NCBI GenBank assembly: GCA_036654795.1
Contig: JAVVRI010000042.1
Coordinates: 1-19,323 of the forward strand
Source: JAVVRI01 sp036654795
Lineage (GTDB): Bacteria > Bacteroidota > Bacteroidia > Bacteroidales > Tannerellaceae
DNA length: 19,323 nt
Reading direction: 5' to 3'
Numbering within the stretch: the stretch's first letter is position 1; every line of letters starts with the position of its first letter. Shown piece after piece: positions 1-6,529 of this stretch. The position numbers and the translations under genes were made by a program. Under the pieces are notes generated by a model, which was given only the letters and a program-made list of their open reading frames with translations, did not search any database and had not been told where the DNA came from.

Positions 1-45
1 CCTCTTTACCGCCCAATCGAACCGAATATAATTGTCCTCATTCAT
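1..45 (-). CDS. Rpn-like PD-(D/E)XK nuclease/transposase family protein, N-terminal 15 codons only
   Basis: The gene reads leftward out of the window. Only its first 15 codons are visible, from the ATG at 45-43: MNEDNYIRFDWAVKR. The stretch YIRFDWA(V/M)KR is the N-terminus I associate with a Bacteroidales family annotated as Rpn-family recombination-promoting nuclease/putative transposase, whose members carry a PD-(D/E)XK nuclease fold. The catalytic part lies outside the window, so function and completeness cannot be judged. A TATCTTTG box at 72-79 on the same strand supports the start. The family call rests on memory of one short motif and is tentative. Confidence 0.5.
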   Translation of the reverse strand, partial: MNEDNYIRFDWAVKR

Positions 46-71
46 AGCTGCACTTATTTAATACACTGTCA

Positions 72-79
72 CAAAGATA
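72..79 (-). promoter_or_regulatory. Putative -7 box (TATCTTTG) of the leftward gene at the window start
   Basis: On the minus strand, TATCTTTG fits the Bacteroides -7 consensus TAnnTTTG and lies 26 bases before the ATG at 45. I see no TTTG or TTG at the usual 19-21 bp upstream; the nearest TTTG is only 11 bp away. This is therefore half a promoter by sequence. Confidence 0.35.
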
Positions 80-205
80 GAAACTTTCTGCAAAAGGCAC
101 TTCGCTTAGTGGACTTTTTTCTTTGAAGCCTTAACCGAATCGGTCAGGAATATGAAGTACGAACAACAAACAATCAGAAAATAATCCTTCAAACCATCAA
201 ATGAG
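80..205. other. Intergenic stretch without a recognisable gene
   Basis: AT-rich DNA between the leftward gene at the window edge and the hairpin at 206-245. I see no ORF with family resemblance, no tRNA-like fold and no strong dyad. It would hold the -33 region and any control sites of the gene that starts at 45. Confidence 0.5.
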
Positions 206-263
206 AAACCGCTCGTCAGCCGTTTTTTTAGCTGACGAGCGGTTTTTTTTCGCTAACGAGCGG
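206..263 (+). terminator. 15-bp perfect hairpin with T8 tract, plus a third copy of the arm
   Basis: AAACCGCTCGTCAGC (206-220) pairs perfectly with GCTGACGAGCGGTTT (231-245) across a 10-base T-rich loop. The right arm runs into eight Ts (243-250), the form of an intrinsic terminator for rightward transcription, although no rightward gene precedes it here. On the minus strand only three Ts follow the stem, so it is a weaker terminator for the CoA transferase gene that ends at 271. A third, slightly altered arm copy (GCTAACGAGCGG, 252-263) follows 21 bases after the second and could pair with the left arm instead. The same design recurs at 19124-19155. Confidence 0.65.
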
Positions 264-270
264 TACGCTC

Positions 271-1767
271 TTATTTATTATACTTGCTCCAGTCCACGTT
301 GTGCATGTCGCCAGTGGCGGCTAGCTCTTCATGGAAGGCGAAGCAACATTTCAAGTTCTGAGGCGTCTGTCCCTTGATGCCCATGGCGAGGTATTCCTCC
401 AGCAAGGGGCGATAGTCGGGATGAACACAGTTGTCGATGATGCAATGCGCACGTTCGATAGGCGATTTGCCACGCAGGTCGGCCACTCCGTACTCTGAGA
501 TGATAATCTTTACGGAGTGTTCGCTGTGGTCGAGGTGAGAGACCATGGGCACGAAGGCACTGATCTTTCCCTCCTTCGCCGTAGACGGGGTGGTGAAGAT
601 AGAGAGCATAGCCGAACGGGTAAAGTCGCCCGAACCACCGATGCCGTTCATCATGCGTGTACCCGATACGTGGGTGGAGTTGATATTTCCGAAGATATCG
701 GCCTCCAACGCGGTGTTGATGGCAATCAAACCCAAACGACGGGCTACTTCGGGGTTATTCGAAATCTCTTCAGGACGGAGTAGCAACTTGTCCTTGAAAA
801 AGTCCAAATTGGCATATATCTCGCGAATCACCTCGTTACTCACGGATAGCGAGCAACCGCTGGCAAACTTAACGCGGCCTTCTTTCATAAGCGTGATGAC
901 GGCGTCTTGAATCACTTCGGTATAGACATTAAAAGCAGGGATGTCCTTATTGGCACCCATACAGCCTAACACGGCATTGGCCACATTGCCCACACCGCTT
1001 TGCAGCGGAACGAACTCTTTCGGCAAACGACCTGCTGCCAACTCGCCTACAAGGAAGTTGGCTACGTTTTGACCAATGGCCATCGTTACATCATCAATGG
1101 GGGCAAAAGCTCCGCCTTCATTGGCGTTGTCAGTCCGCACGATGCCGACAATCTTGGCTGGATCTACCTTAATGTAAGGAGTACCGATACGGTCGGATGG
1201 TGTATAAACAGGGATCTCACGGCGATAAGGGGGGTCGGCCGGTTCGTAAATATCGTGCATGCCACGTATTTCCTTCGGGTGGCGGCTGTTTAGCTCAATG
1301 ATAATGCGGTCAGCCAAGCGACAAATAGTAGGGACGATGCCTACTCCGCAAGTGGGGATAATTTCGCCATCCTCTGTTACGTCGGCAGCTTCCACAATGG
1401 CTACGTCCACCTTACCCAAGAAACCATAACGCAAGTCTTGCGCCAGCTCGGAGAGGTGCATGTCGAAATACTGTGCCCCGTGGGCGTTCAGCAAGGCACG
1501 CAGGTCTTTATTGGACTGATAGGGGGTACGAAACTTGATTGCTTTGGCGCGTGCCAGCGCTCCGTCCAGACGGTCGCCCGTAGAGGCTCCGGTAAACATT
1601 CCGATCTGGAAAGGATTGCCCTTTGCATGCTCTTCTTCTGCTTTTTTAGCAATAGCTTCCGGAACTGTCTTCGGACATCCGGCAGGGGTAAAACCACTAA
1701 AGCCAACGTTGTCGTTATGATGAACAAACGCAGCGGCTTCTTCGGGTGTGATAAATTTTAATGCCAT
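271..1767 (-). CDS. Acetyl-CoA hydrolase/transferase family: succinate/propionate/acetate CoA transferase
   Basis: A 498-residue protein of the class I CoA transferase family (acetyl-CoA hydrolase/transferase type, relatives of Cat1, ScpC and AarC), at full family length. It should be cytoplasmic and move CoA between acids such as succinate, propionate and acetate through a glutamyl-CoA thioester. Visible marks are the N-terminal GFSGFTPAGCPK segment (22-33), the glycine-rich QSGVGNVANAVLG segment (256-268), the YTEVIQDA motif (282-289) whose Glu284 is the likely nucleophile, and GIGGSGDFTRSA in the C-terminal half. In Bacteroidales fermentation this activity fits the last step of propionate formation (propionyl-CoA plus succinate), but exact substrates cannot be read from sequence. 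A TACCTTTG box lies 54 bp before the start. The gene appears monocistronic. Succinate could come from the frdCAB operon in this window. Confidence 0.9.
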   Translation of the reverse strand: MALKFITPEEAAAFVHHNDNVGFSGFTPAGCPKTVPEAIAKKAEEEHAKGNPFQIGMFTGASTGDRLDGALARAKAIKFRTPYQSNKDLRALLNAHGAQYFDMHLSELAQDLRYGFLGKVDVAIVEAADVTEDGEIIPTCGVGIVPTICRLADRIIIELNSRHPKEIRGMHDIYEPADPPYRREIPVYTPSDRIGTPYIKVDPAKIVGIVRTDNANEGGAFAPIDDVTMAIGQNVANFLVGELAAGRLPKEFVPLQSGVGNVANAVLGCMGANKDIPAFNVYTEVIQDAVITLMKEGRVKFASGCSLSVSNEVIREIYANLDFFKDKLLLRPEEISNNPEVARRLGLIAINTALEADIFGNINSTHVSGTRMMNGIGGSGDFTRSAMLSIFTTPSTAKEGKISAFVPMVSHLDHSEHSVKIIISEYGVADLRGKSPIERAHCIIDNCVHPDYRPLLEEYLAMGIKGQTPQNLKCCFAFHEELAATGDMHNVDWSKYNK

Positions 1768-1821
1768 AATATCTCTATGATTATATTTAAGTTAAATCCT
1801 TCTTGTCAGCCATTCCGGACG

Positions 1822-1829
1822 CAAAGGTA
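1822..1829 (-). promoter_or_regulatory. Putative -7 box (TACCTTTG) of the CoA transferase gene
   Basis: Minus-strand TACCTTTG matches TAnnTTTG exactly and predicts a leader of about 45-50 nt before the ATG at 1767. The position 20 bp upstream reads TTAA, not TTTG, so the -33 half is poor. The promoter region runs into the 3' end of the upstream gene, which stops at 1849-1851. Confidence 0.45.
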
Positions 1830-1848
1830 TTAAAAAAGAAATTAGTTA

Positions 1849-2319
1849 TTAATACTTGCGGTTCAGTATTTCTGCATAAATGACTGCTTTTCGGAGGTCG
1901 GCCGGATCGCGAAAGGAGATGTCAAGATCCGTACCCTCCTGCTCCTCTTCGGCGAAGCGTCCGATGGTAGGCGGCGTGGCCAGCATCGGGATGTGGCTCT
2001 CAGGGACGTGAGCTTTGTATATCCTGTCCTCTTCCGAGAGGAAGGCGGTAGCGGTGTTTTGCTTCGCCTTACGCACAGGTTGGGGAGCGACGGAGACTGG
2101 GCGTGGAGCCGGTTTGGGGGCTTCTTCACCTTGCTGCATCTCCTGCAATATCTCCCAGAAACCTTTCTCCGGAGCGGGTTCCGCCTCAGTGGTAATCTCG
2201 CGGCCGGGTTGCCCCAGCACTTCAGTTTGCTTCTTTTTCTTCTTGCCTGAGCCAATCAAGCCACTTAGTCCGGCAACTACCAGAAAAACAATATAGAGCC
2301 AATCGCCTGCGTTATCCAT
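1849..2319 (-). CDS. Conserved Bacteroidales membrane-anchored protein of unknown function
   Basis: A 156-residue protein with one N-terminal membrane segment (about residues 7-23, YIVFLVVAGLSGLIG) followed at once by a run of lysines (26-30). That arrangement suggests a single-pass anchor with the rest of the chain in the cytoplasm. The middle is low complexity, rich in Pro, Glu and Ala, and probably disordered. The C-terminus (DPADLRKAVIYAEILNRKY) is the best-ordered part and resembles the conserved end of short Bacteroidales hypothetical proteins I have seen. No enzymatic motif is visible. It is transcribed away from miaB, from a promoter region shared with it, and the downstream CoA transferase gene has its own -7 box. 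I do not recognise a function. Confidence 0.75.
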   Translation of the reverse strand: MDNAGDWLYIVFLVVAGLSGLIGSGKKKKKQTEVLGQPGREITTEAEPAPEKGFWEILQEMQQGEEAPKPAPRPVSVAPQPVRKAKQNTATAFLSEEDRIYKAHVPESHIPMLATPPTIGRFAEEEQEGTDLDISFRDPADLRKAVIYAEILNRKY

Positions 2320-2329
2320 AAACTTTGAT

Positions 2330-2337
2330 TATTTTTG
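2330..2337 (+). promoter_or_regulatory. Possible -7 box (TATTTTTG) for miaB
   Basis: TATTTTTG fits TAnnTTTG and would give a leader of about 94 nt before miaB. No TTTG or TTG lies 19-21 bp upstream, so support is weak. It faces the -7 box of the leftward gene (2343-2350) across 5 bp. Confidence 0.25.
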
Positions 2338-2342
2338 CACCT

Positions 2343-2350
2343 CAAATGTA
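2343..2350 (-). promoter_or_regulatory. Putative -7 box (TACATTTG) of the 156-residue membrane protein gene
   Basis: Minus-strand TACATTTG is an exact TAnnTTTG match, 23 bp before the ATG at 2319. This predicts a leader of roughly 17 nt, normal for the group. The -33 position (about 2371-2374) lacks TTTG. Confidence 0.45.
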
Positions 2351-2437
2351 GAAAGAATTATCGAGATGAGTGGCACTAGATGCCGATAAAAACTATTTCG
2401 AGTCTTTCTTTCCACTTTTAAACAATATAATCAGACA

Positions 2438-3808
2438 ATGAACAATCAGGAAACTGGCGCGGACTTAAAATCCGTTGCCGAAAACAAGGAGCGGAAACTA
2501 TTTATCGAGACCTATGGCTGTCAGATGAACGTAGCCGACACAGAGGTTGTTGCCTCTATCATGCAGATGGATGGCTACGTAGTGACCGAAAAGATTGAAG
2601 AGGCGGATGCGATCTTCGTAAACACCTGTTCGGTGCGTGACAACGCCGAGCAGAAAATTTACGGACGGTTGCAATACTTTCAGTCACTAAAACGAAAAAA
2701 GAAATCGCTCATCATCGGTGTGCTGGGTTGCATGGCAGAACGGGTGAGGGAGGAGCTAATCGAGGTGCACCATGCCGACCTCGTTGTGGGGCCGGACTCA
2801 TACCTAGACCTGCCAAACCTAGTGGGCGCCGTGGAGCATGGAGAGAAAGCCATCAACGTGGAGCTCTCCACACAGGAGACGTATCGGGACGTGATCCCGC
2901 TCAAGTTGAGCGGCGTACGCATTTCGGGTTTCATCTCCATCATGCGCGGATGTAATAACTTCTGCACCTACTGCATCGTACCTTACACACGTGGACGTGA
3001 ACGCAGCCGAGACGTGGAGAGCATCCTTAACGAGGTGCGAGACATGCGGGACAAGGGTTTCCGCGAAGTAACCCTATTGGGGCAAAACGTCAACTCCTAC
3101 CTTTCCGAGAAAGAGGGAGAGGTCGTTACCTTCCCTACGTTGCTGGAAAGAGTGGCATTGGAGGCGCCGGAGATGCGCGTCCGCTTCACCACCTCGCACC
3201 CCAAGGACATGAGCGACGACACCCTGCACATGATGGCGCGCCACGCAAACATCTGTAAGCACATCCACCTGCCCGCACAATCCGGCAGCAGTCGTATTCT
3301 GGAGGTGATGAACCGCAAATATACACGCGAATGGTATCTGGATCGCATTGCTGCCATACGCCGCATCGTGCCGGAGTGTGCCATATCGACCGACCTCTTC
3401 TGCGGCTTCCACTCCGAGACAGAGGAAGAGTATGAAGAGACGCTCTCACTGATGCACGAAGTAGGCTACGACACGGCCTTCCTCTTCAAATATTCCGAGC
3501 GACCGGGTACCTATGCCTCGAAGCACCTGACTGACGATGTGCCTGAGGAGGAGAAGATACGCCGCCTGCAAGGCATGATAGACCTGCAAAACAAACTATC
3601 CGAGGAGAGCAACCTGCGCGACATTGGTAAGACGTTCGAAGTACTGATTGAAGGCTTCTCCAAACGTTCGCGCGAGCAACTGTTCGGCCGCACGGGGCAA
3701 AACAAAGTGGTTATCTTTGACAAAAGAAACTATCGCGTAGGAGACAAGGTACGAGTCAAAATTGAACGCGCATCATCCGCTACACTTTTTGGTGTTCCGG
3801 TGGAATAA
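2438..3808 (+). CDS. miaB: MiaB, tRNA-2-methylthio-N6-dimethylallyladenosine synthase
   Basis: A 456-residue radical-SAM methylthiotransferase that adds the 2-methylthio group to N6-isopentenyladenosine at position 37 of tRNAs reading UNN codons. Three domains are visible in order. The N-terminal MTTase domain has FIETYGCQMNVADTE and cluster cysteines Cys28, Cys64 and Cys98. The radical-SAM core has GCNNFCTYCIVPYTRGRERS, with Cys172, Cys176 and Cys179 binding the SAM-linked [4Fe-4S] cluster. The C-terminal TRAM domain covers roughly the last 65 residues and should bind tRNA. YGCQMN and the ERSR motif separate MiaB from the related RimO and MtaB. It is cytoplasmic and appears monocistronic, converging on the signalling operon with a shared hairpin after it. 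Nothing looks truncated. Confidence 0.96.
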   Translation: MNNQETGADLKSVAENKERKLFIETYGCQMNVADTEVVASIMQMDGYVVTEKIEEADAIFVNTCSVRDNAEQKIYGRLQYFQSLKRKKKSLIIGVLGCMAERVREELIEVHHADLVVGPDSYLDLPNLVGAVEHGEKAINVELSTQETYRDVIPLKLSGVRISGFISIMRGCNNFCTYCIVPYTRGRERSRDVESILNEVRDMRDKGFREVTLLGQNVNSYLSEKEGEVVTFPTLLERVALEAPEMRVRFTTSHPKDMSDDTLHMMARHANICKHIHLPAQSGSSRILEVMNRKYTREWYLDRIAAIRRIVPECAISTDLFCGFHSETEEEYEETLSLMHEVGYDTAFLFKYSERPGTYASKHLTDDVPEEEKIRRLQGMIDLQNKLSEESNLRDIGKTFEVLIEGFSKRSREQLFGRTGQNKVVIFDKRNYRVGDKVRVKIERASSATLFGVPVE

Positions 3809-3812
3809 GCAT

Positions 3813-3867
3813 AAAAAACAGCAGGTGGGAGGCGGAAACATCACCCTGCCCCCACCCCATTGCTGTT
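3813..3867. terminator. Bidirectional hairpin between miaB and the STAS gene
   Basis: AACAGCA (3817-3823) pairs with TGCTGTT (3861-3867), and inner GGTGGG and GGC segments can pair with CCCACC and GCC across a small asymmetric bulge. On the minus strand the stem is followed by a T6 run (3811-3818 region), so it is a good intrinsic terminator for the leftward operon. Rightward, a T-rich tract follows and could end miaB. The STAS stop codon (3868-3870) touches the stem. Confidence 0.7.
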
Positions 3868-4170
3868 CTATTCTATTTTAAAGATGGCGGTGAAGCCGGT
3901 CATGTAGAAGACGCTCTTTATTCCGTCCGACAAGTTCTTTAAGACCATCTTGCCTTTGCGTGTCACTACGCTCTTTTGCAGTGTGAGGAGCAGACGCATA
4001 CCGGAACTGCTAATGTATGTCAACTCGCCACAATCCATCACAATATCCTTTATCCCCTCATCCATTAAGGGCTCAATCTGCTCCTGAAAGCTTTCCACAG
4101 TCGTCGTGTCTAATCTACCACTGATGACGACTAAGGTCTGTCCTCCGCTTGTTGTAATTTTTGTTTCCAT
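3868..4170 (-). CDS. STAS-domain anti-sigma factor antagonist (RsbV/SpoIIAA-like)
   Basis: A 100-residue single STAS domain of the size typical for antagonists in partner-switching systems. The core motif is DCGELTYISSSGMRLLL (46-62). The serine before Gly57 (Ser55 or Ser56) sits where SpoIIAA and RsbV are phosphorylated by their cognate kinase. In the family model, the dephosphorylated antagonist binds the anti-sigma/kinase protein and frees its partner, and a SpoIIE-type phosphatase removes the phosphate. Here the phosphatase is encoded in the same operon, but the kinase gene between them is reduced to a 40-codon remnant ending 12 bp upstream of this start. If the call is right, this antagonist would need a kinase encoded elsewhere, or be always unphosphorylated. 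Confidence 0.9.
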   Translation of the reverse strand: METKITTSGGQTLVVISGRLDTTTVESFQEQIEPLMDEGIKDIVMDCGELTYISSSGMRLLLTLQKSVVTRKGKMVLKNLSDGIKSVFYMTGFTAIFKIE

Positions 4171-4182
4171 ATACCTTTTTTT

Positions 4183-4305
4183 TTAGTCTGTTAGTATTTT
4201 CTTCAATATAAATATGTTCTTTCCATCTAGGCGTTGATAGGCCACGGAGCCTGCCAAGCGGGCTATTTCGGGTACTTCATTCTTTATGACTAAGCTTCTC
4301 TGCAT
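4183..4305 (-). pseudogene. Internally deleted anti-sigma/serine kinase (RsbW/SpoIIAB-like), 40 codons left
   Basis: An open frame from ATG at 4305-4303 to TAA at 4185-4183 encodes 40 residues. It overlaps the 3' end of the phosphatase gene by 29 bp and stops 12 bp before the STAS start, exactly where Bacteroidales relatives carry an HATPase-type anti-sigma kinase. The first 18 residues (MQRSLVIKNEVPEIARLA) resemble the N-terminus of that kinase family, and residues 21-40 (VAYQRLDGKNIFILKKILTD) resemble its last strand. The central part with the N, G1 and G2 ATP-binding boxes, about 95-100 residues of a usual 135-140, is absent, yet the two ends stay in frame. ATP and sigma-factor binding cannot be expected. 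Family resemblance is from memory of conserved ends. The alternative is a genuine short protein or an assembly deletion. Confidence 0.68.
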
Positions 4306-6262
4306 CGTTTATCCTTCTTTTATTCGGATTATAGTTGATCGTAAGTAGCGTCAGGTCGTCACTCTGCTCGGCTTCGCCGGCGTAACGGTGTACCTCCTCC
4401 ACTATATGACAGGTTATCTCCTTGGGCGATTTCTTTGAATCCGCGCACAGCAAAGCAAGCAGACGAGCTTCAGAGAATAGTTCGAAGGCGGAGTTCTCAG
4501 CCTCGGTCAGACCGTCGGTATATAGCACAATAGTCGTATCAGGCGCAAAGCAGACCTCCTGTTCGGTATAGGCAAAGTTATAGAAAAGACCTACCGGAAT
4601 ATTAGGGTTTACCTGCATATAGGCTACCTCCTGCTCAGGAGTGATCAGCAGAGGGGGGTTGTGACCGGCATTACAGTAGCTCAAACGGCCACTATCGAGA
4701 GAGAGTACGCCAACAAAGAGGGTAACGAACATATTCGATTCGCTCGTTTCAACAATGGAATTATTCATCGACTCCACAATACGGAGCGGTGTTTTAAGGT
4801 GAGCTGCCACGGTGCGAAAGAGGCTTCGCGTAACGGCCATAAAGAGAGAAGCAGGCACTCCTTTTCCGGCCACGTCGCCAATAGCGAAAAAGAGTTTGTC
4901 TCCATCAATAAAGAAGTCGTAGAGGTCGCCACCCACCTCCTTAGCCGGTTGCAGGACGGCGAAAAGATCTATCTCGTATCGGTCGGGGAAAGGGGGAAAT
5001 ATTTTAGGAATCATGCCCATCTGTATGTCGCGTGCAATGCGCAGTTCACTTTCGATACGCTCCTTCTTCGAGGTGGCCTCCTTTAGTTCCTCGATGTATC
5101 CATTAAGCGAGGTTTGCATAAAGTCGAACGACTGACAAAGCTCCCACATCTCGTTGTGTGTTTTAATTACCGGCAACGCCGTGTGGAAATTTCCGCCGGC
5201 AATGCTATGCGCCGAGCGGGCAAACTCCTTCAGCGGATTGCTCAACCGCTGAATAATCTGTGTACAAAAAAGCAACAACAGCAGCAGTCCAGCCAGCACT
5301 ACATAGAGAATAATTTGCTCCGACCGGTCACTATCTGCAAAAATGTCGCAATGAGGGCAGACAATAGCCGTAGACCATTGGGTAATTGGCACCGGGGCAT
5401 AGAAGACGTAGGACAGCGTGTCGTCGTTTTGCAACGTCACCATCCCACTCCGTCCGGCCAGCATGTCGCGTCCCAGATGGGGGACGGTCGTATCCGTCAT
5501 TTCGGCCGTAGCAGAAAAAAAGTTTGCATTCAAAATAAGTTCTGTGCGCGGATGGACGATGTAGGTTCCCTCACACCCGATGATAAAGCTGTATGAGCTA
5601 GGATAGGGTTTGATACCATTCACAACGCCAGACAACCATTCTAAGGATATATCGGCCGTAAAGATGGCATACACTCGTCCCTCGGCATCAAATAGTGGCT
5701 GGGAGTAGGTCGTCATGATTAGATCCGCCCCGCCCTTATCAAAGTAAGGCTCACTCCAATGGCCTTTTTTGAGTGCTTTAGGCTGACGAAACCAGTCCAT
5801 GTTGCGATAGTCATAATCCGCGTTGCCTAGTTGCTTCGAAAAAATACGATCCTTTACACGGTACGAGTAGGGCGAGAAAAAGAGACCTTTCTCAGGAAAG
5901 AAGTGGGACTCAAAGGCAATAGCACTGCCTACAATAATAGGGTTATTTTGGATCAATCGGCGTGTGACGCCGTACATGGAGTCGGGACGACTGATGTTCT
6001 CGGCCACCATCCAGCTCATATTATCAATAGCCACTTCGACGGAGTGGAGCACATTATTGATGCGCAAATTGGTAGCCATCAATGTGCTTTCGGCACTCTT
6101 TACCGCCTCCTTCTTGATCGTCCTACGCGAATAGTTGAAAAAAATATAAAAGGTAAGAGCAAAGATCAATGTTGTGATAAGCACAATATACAAGCTCAAC
6201 CGCGCTGAAAAGGAGGTGGTAGGCTTATTGATGACAGATCGCAATATCGAAAAGTGTTTCAT
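4277..6262 (-). CDS. Membrane sensor phosphatase: Cache - HAMP - SpoIIE/RsbU-type PP2C
   Basis: A 661-residue sensor phosphatase. Order: membrane segment (about 22-44), extracytoplasmic Cache-like sensor (about 50-312, with the DWFRQP and WSEPYFD motifs typical of dCache), second membrane segment (about 316-336), HAMP (about 337-392), short coiled linker, then the SpoIIE PP2C domain (about 405-645). Metal-site motifs are all present: GGDLYDF (Asp446, Asp449), GDVAGKG (Asp463), CNAGHNPPLL (530-539), YTDGLTE (Asp583) and SDDLTLL (Asp635/636). It should sense a small ligand outside the membrane and dephosphorylate a STAS antagonist inside, probably the one encoded two frames downstream. The first gene of its operon, it has a good promoter at 6306-6337. 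Its last 29 bp overlap the kinase remnant, pointing to former translational coupling. Confidence 0.92.
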   Translation of the reverse strand: MKHFSILRSVINKPTTSFSARLSLYIVLITTLIFALTFYIFFNYSRRTIKKEAVKSAESTLMATNLRINNVLHSVEVAIDNMSWMVAENISRPDSMYGVTRRLIQNNPIIVGSAIAFESHFFPEKGLFFSPYSYRVKDRIFSKQLGNADYDYRNMDWFRQPKALKKGHWSEPYFDKGGADLIMTTYSQPLFDAEGRVYAIFTADISLEWLSGVVNGIKPYPSSYSFIIGCEGTYIVHPRTELILNANFFSATAEMTDTTVPHLGRDMLAGRSGMVTLQNDDTLSYVFYAPVPITQWSTAIVCPHCDIFADSDRSEQIILYVVLAGLLLLLLFCTQIIQRLSNPLKEFARSAHSIAGGNFHTALPVIKTHNEMWELCQSFDFMQTSLNGYIEELKEATSKKERIESELRIARDIQMGMIPKIFPPFPDRYEIDLFAVLQPAKEVGGDLYDFFIDGDKLFFAIGDVAGKGVPASLFMAVTRSLFRTVAAHLKTPLRIVESMNNSIVETSESNMFVTLFVGVLSLDSGRLSYCNAGHNPPLLITPEQEVAYMQVNPNIPVGLFYNFAYTEQEVCFAPDTTIVLYTDGLTEAENSAFELFSEARLLALLCADSKKSPKEITCHIVEEVHRYAGEAEQSDDLTLLTINYNPNKRRINDAEKLSHKE

Positions 6263-6305
6263 CCTTTTAGTTTATATATAAGTAAATGGTTCATATTCTA
6301 TGTTA

Positions 6306-6337
6306 CAAAGTTATTCATTTCTTCGGACGCGGACAAC
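6306..6337 (-). promoter_or_regulatory. Bacteroides-type promoter of the phosphatase-STAS operon
   Basis: Minus-strand TAACTTTG (6313-6306) is an exact TAnnTTTG -7 box. GTTG at 6337-6334 sits 20 bp upstream, the expected -33 spacing. The predicted start is near 6299, giving a leader of about 37 nt before the ATG at 6262. Confidence 0.62.
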
Positions 6338-6380
6338 AGTTACTGCCGATTATATTAACAGGATATTTTTCCCGTCCAAT

Positions 6381-6431
6381 CCTACCCTAAGTAATGAAGG
6401 GTAGGCATCTACGAACAGGCAGGTAGGCATC
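6381..6431. repeat. Short inverted and direct repeats upstream of the signalling promoter
   Basis: CCTACCC (6381-6387) and GGGTAGG (6399-6405) form a 7-bp inverted repeat. GGTAGGCATC occurs twice in direct orientation, at 6400-6409 and 6422-6431, exactly 22 bp apart. They lie roughly 100-130 bp upstream of the predicted transcription start of the phosphatase operon, between it and the frdB terminator. They could be regulator sites; no function is shown. Confidence 0.4.
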
Positions 6432-6459
6432 CGAGAGGAAACAGCTGCCACCAATATGC

Positions 6460-6500
6460 AAAAAGCGCCCACCCTTAGGAAAAGGATGAGCGCTTTTTTT
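6460..6500 (-). terminator. Intrinsic terminator of the frdCAB operon
   Basis: On the minus strand GCGCTCATCC (6493-6484) pairs with GGGTGGGCGC (6474-6465), a 10-bp stem with two G-T pairs and a 9-base loop, followed by TTTT(T). It lies 37 bp after the frdB stop. The opposite strand also has a T7 run, so it could stop rightward transcripts too. Confidence 0.75.
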
Positions 6501-6529
6501 ACTTTCGGACAGACATCCGAATATGGGTA

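Noticed and set aside
4661..5596. Two rightward frames of 141 and 160 codons inside the phosphatase gene
   Set aside because: They lie antisense to a well-conserved protein, show no family resemblance and have low-complexity His/Gln-rich translations typical of shadow frames.
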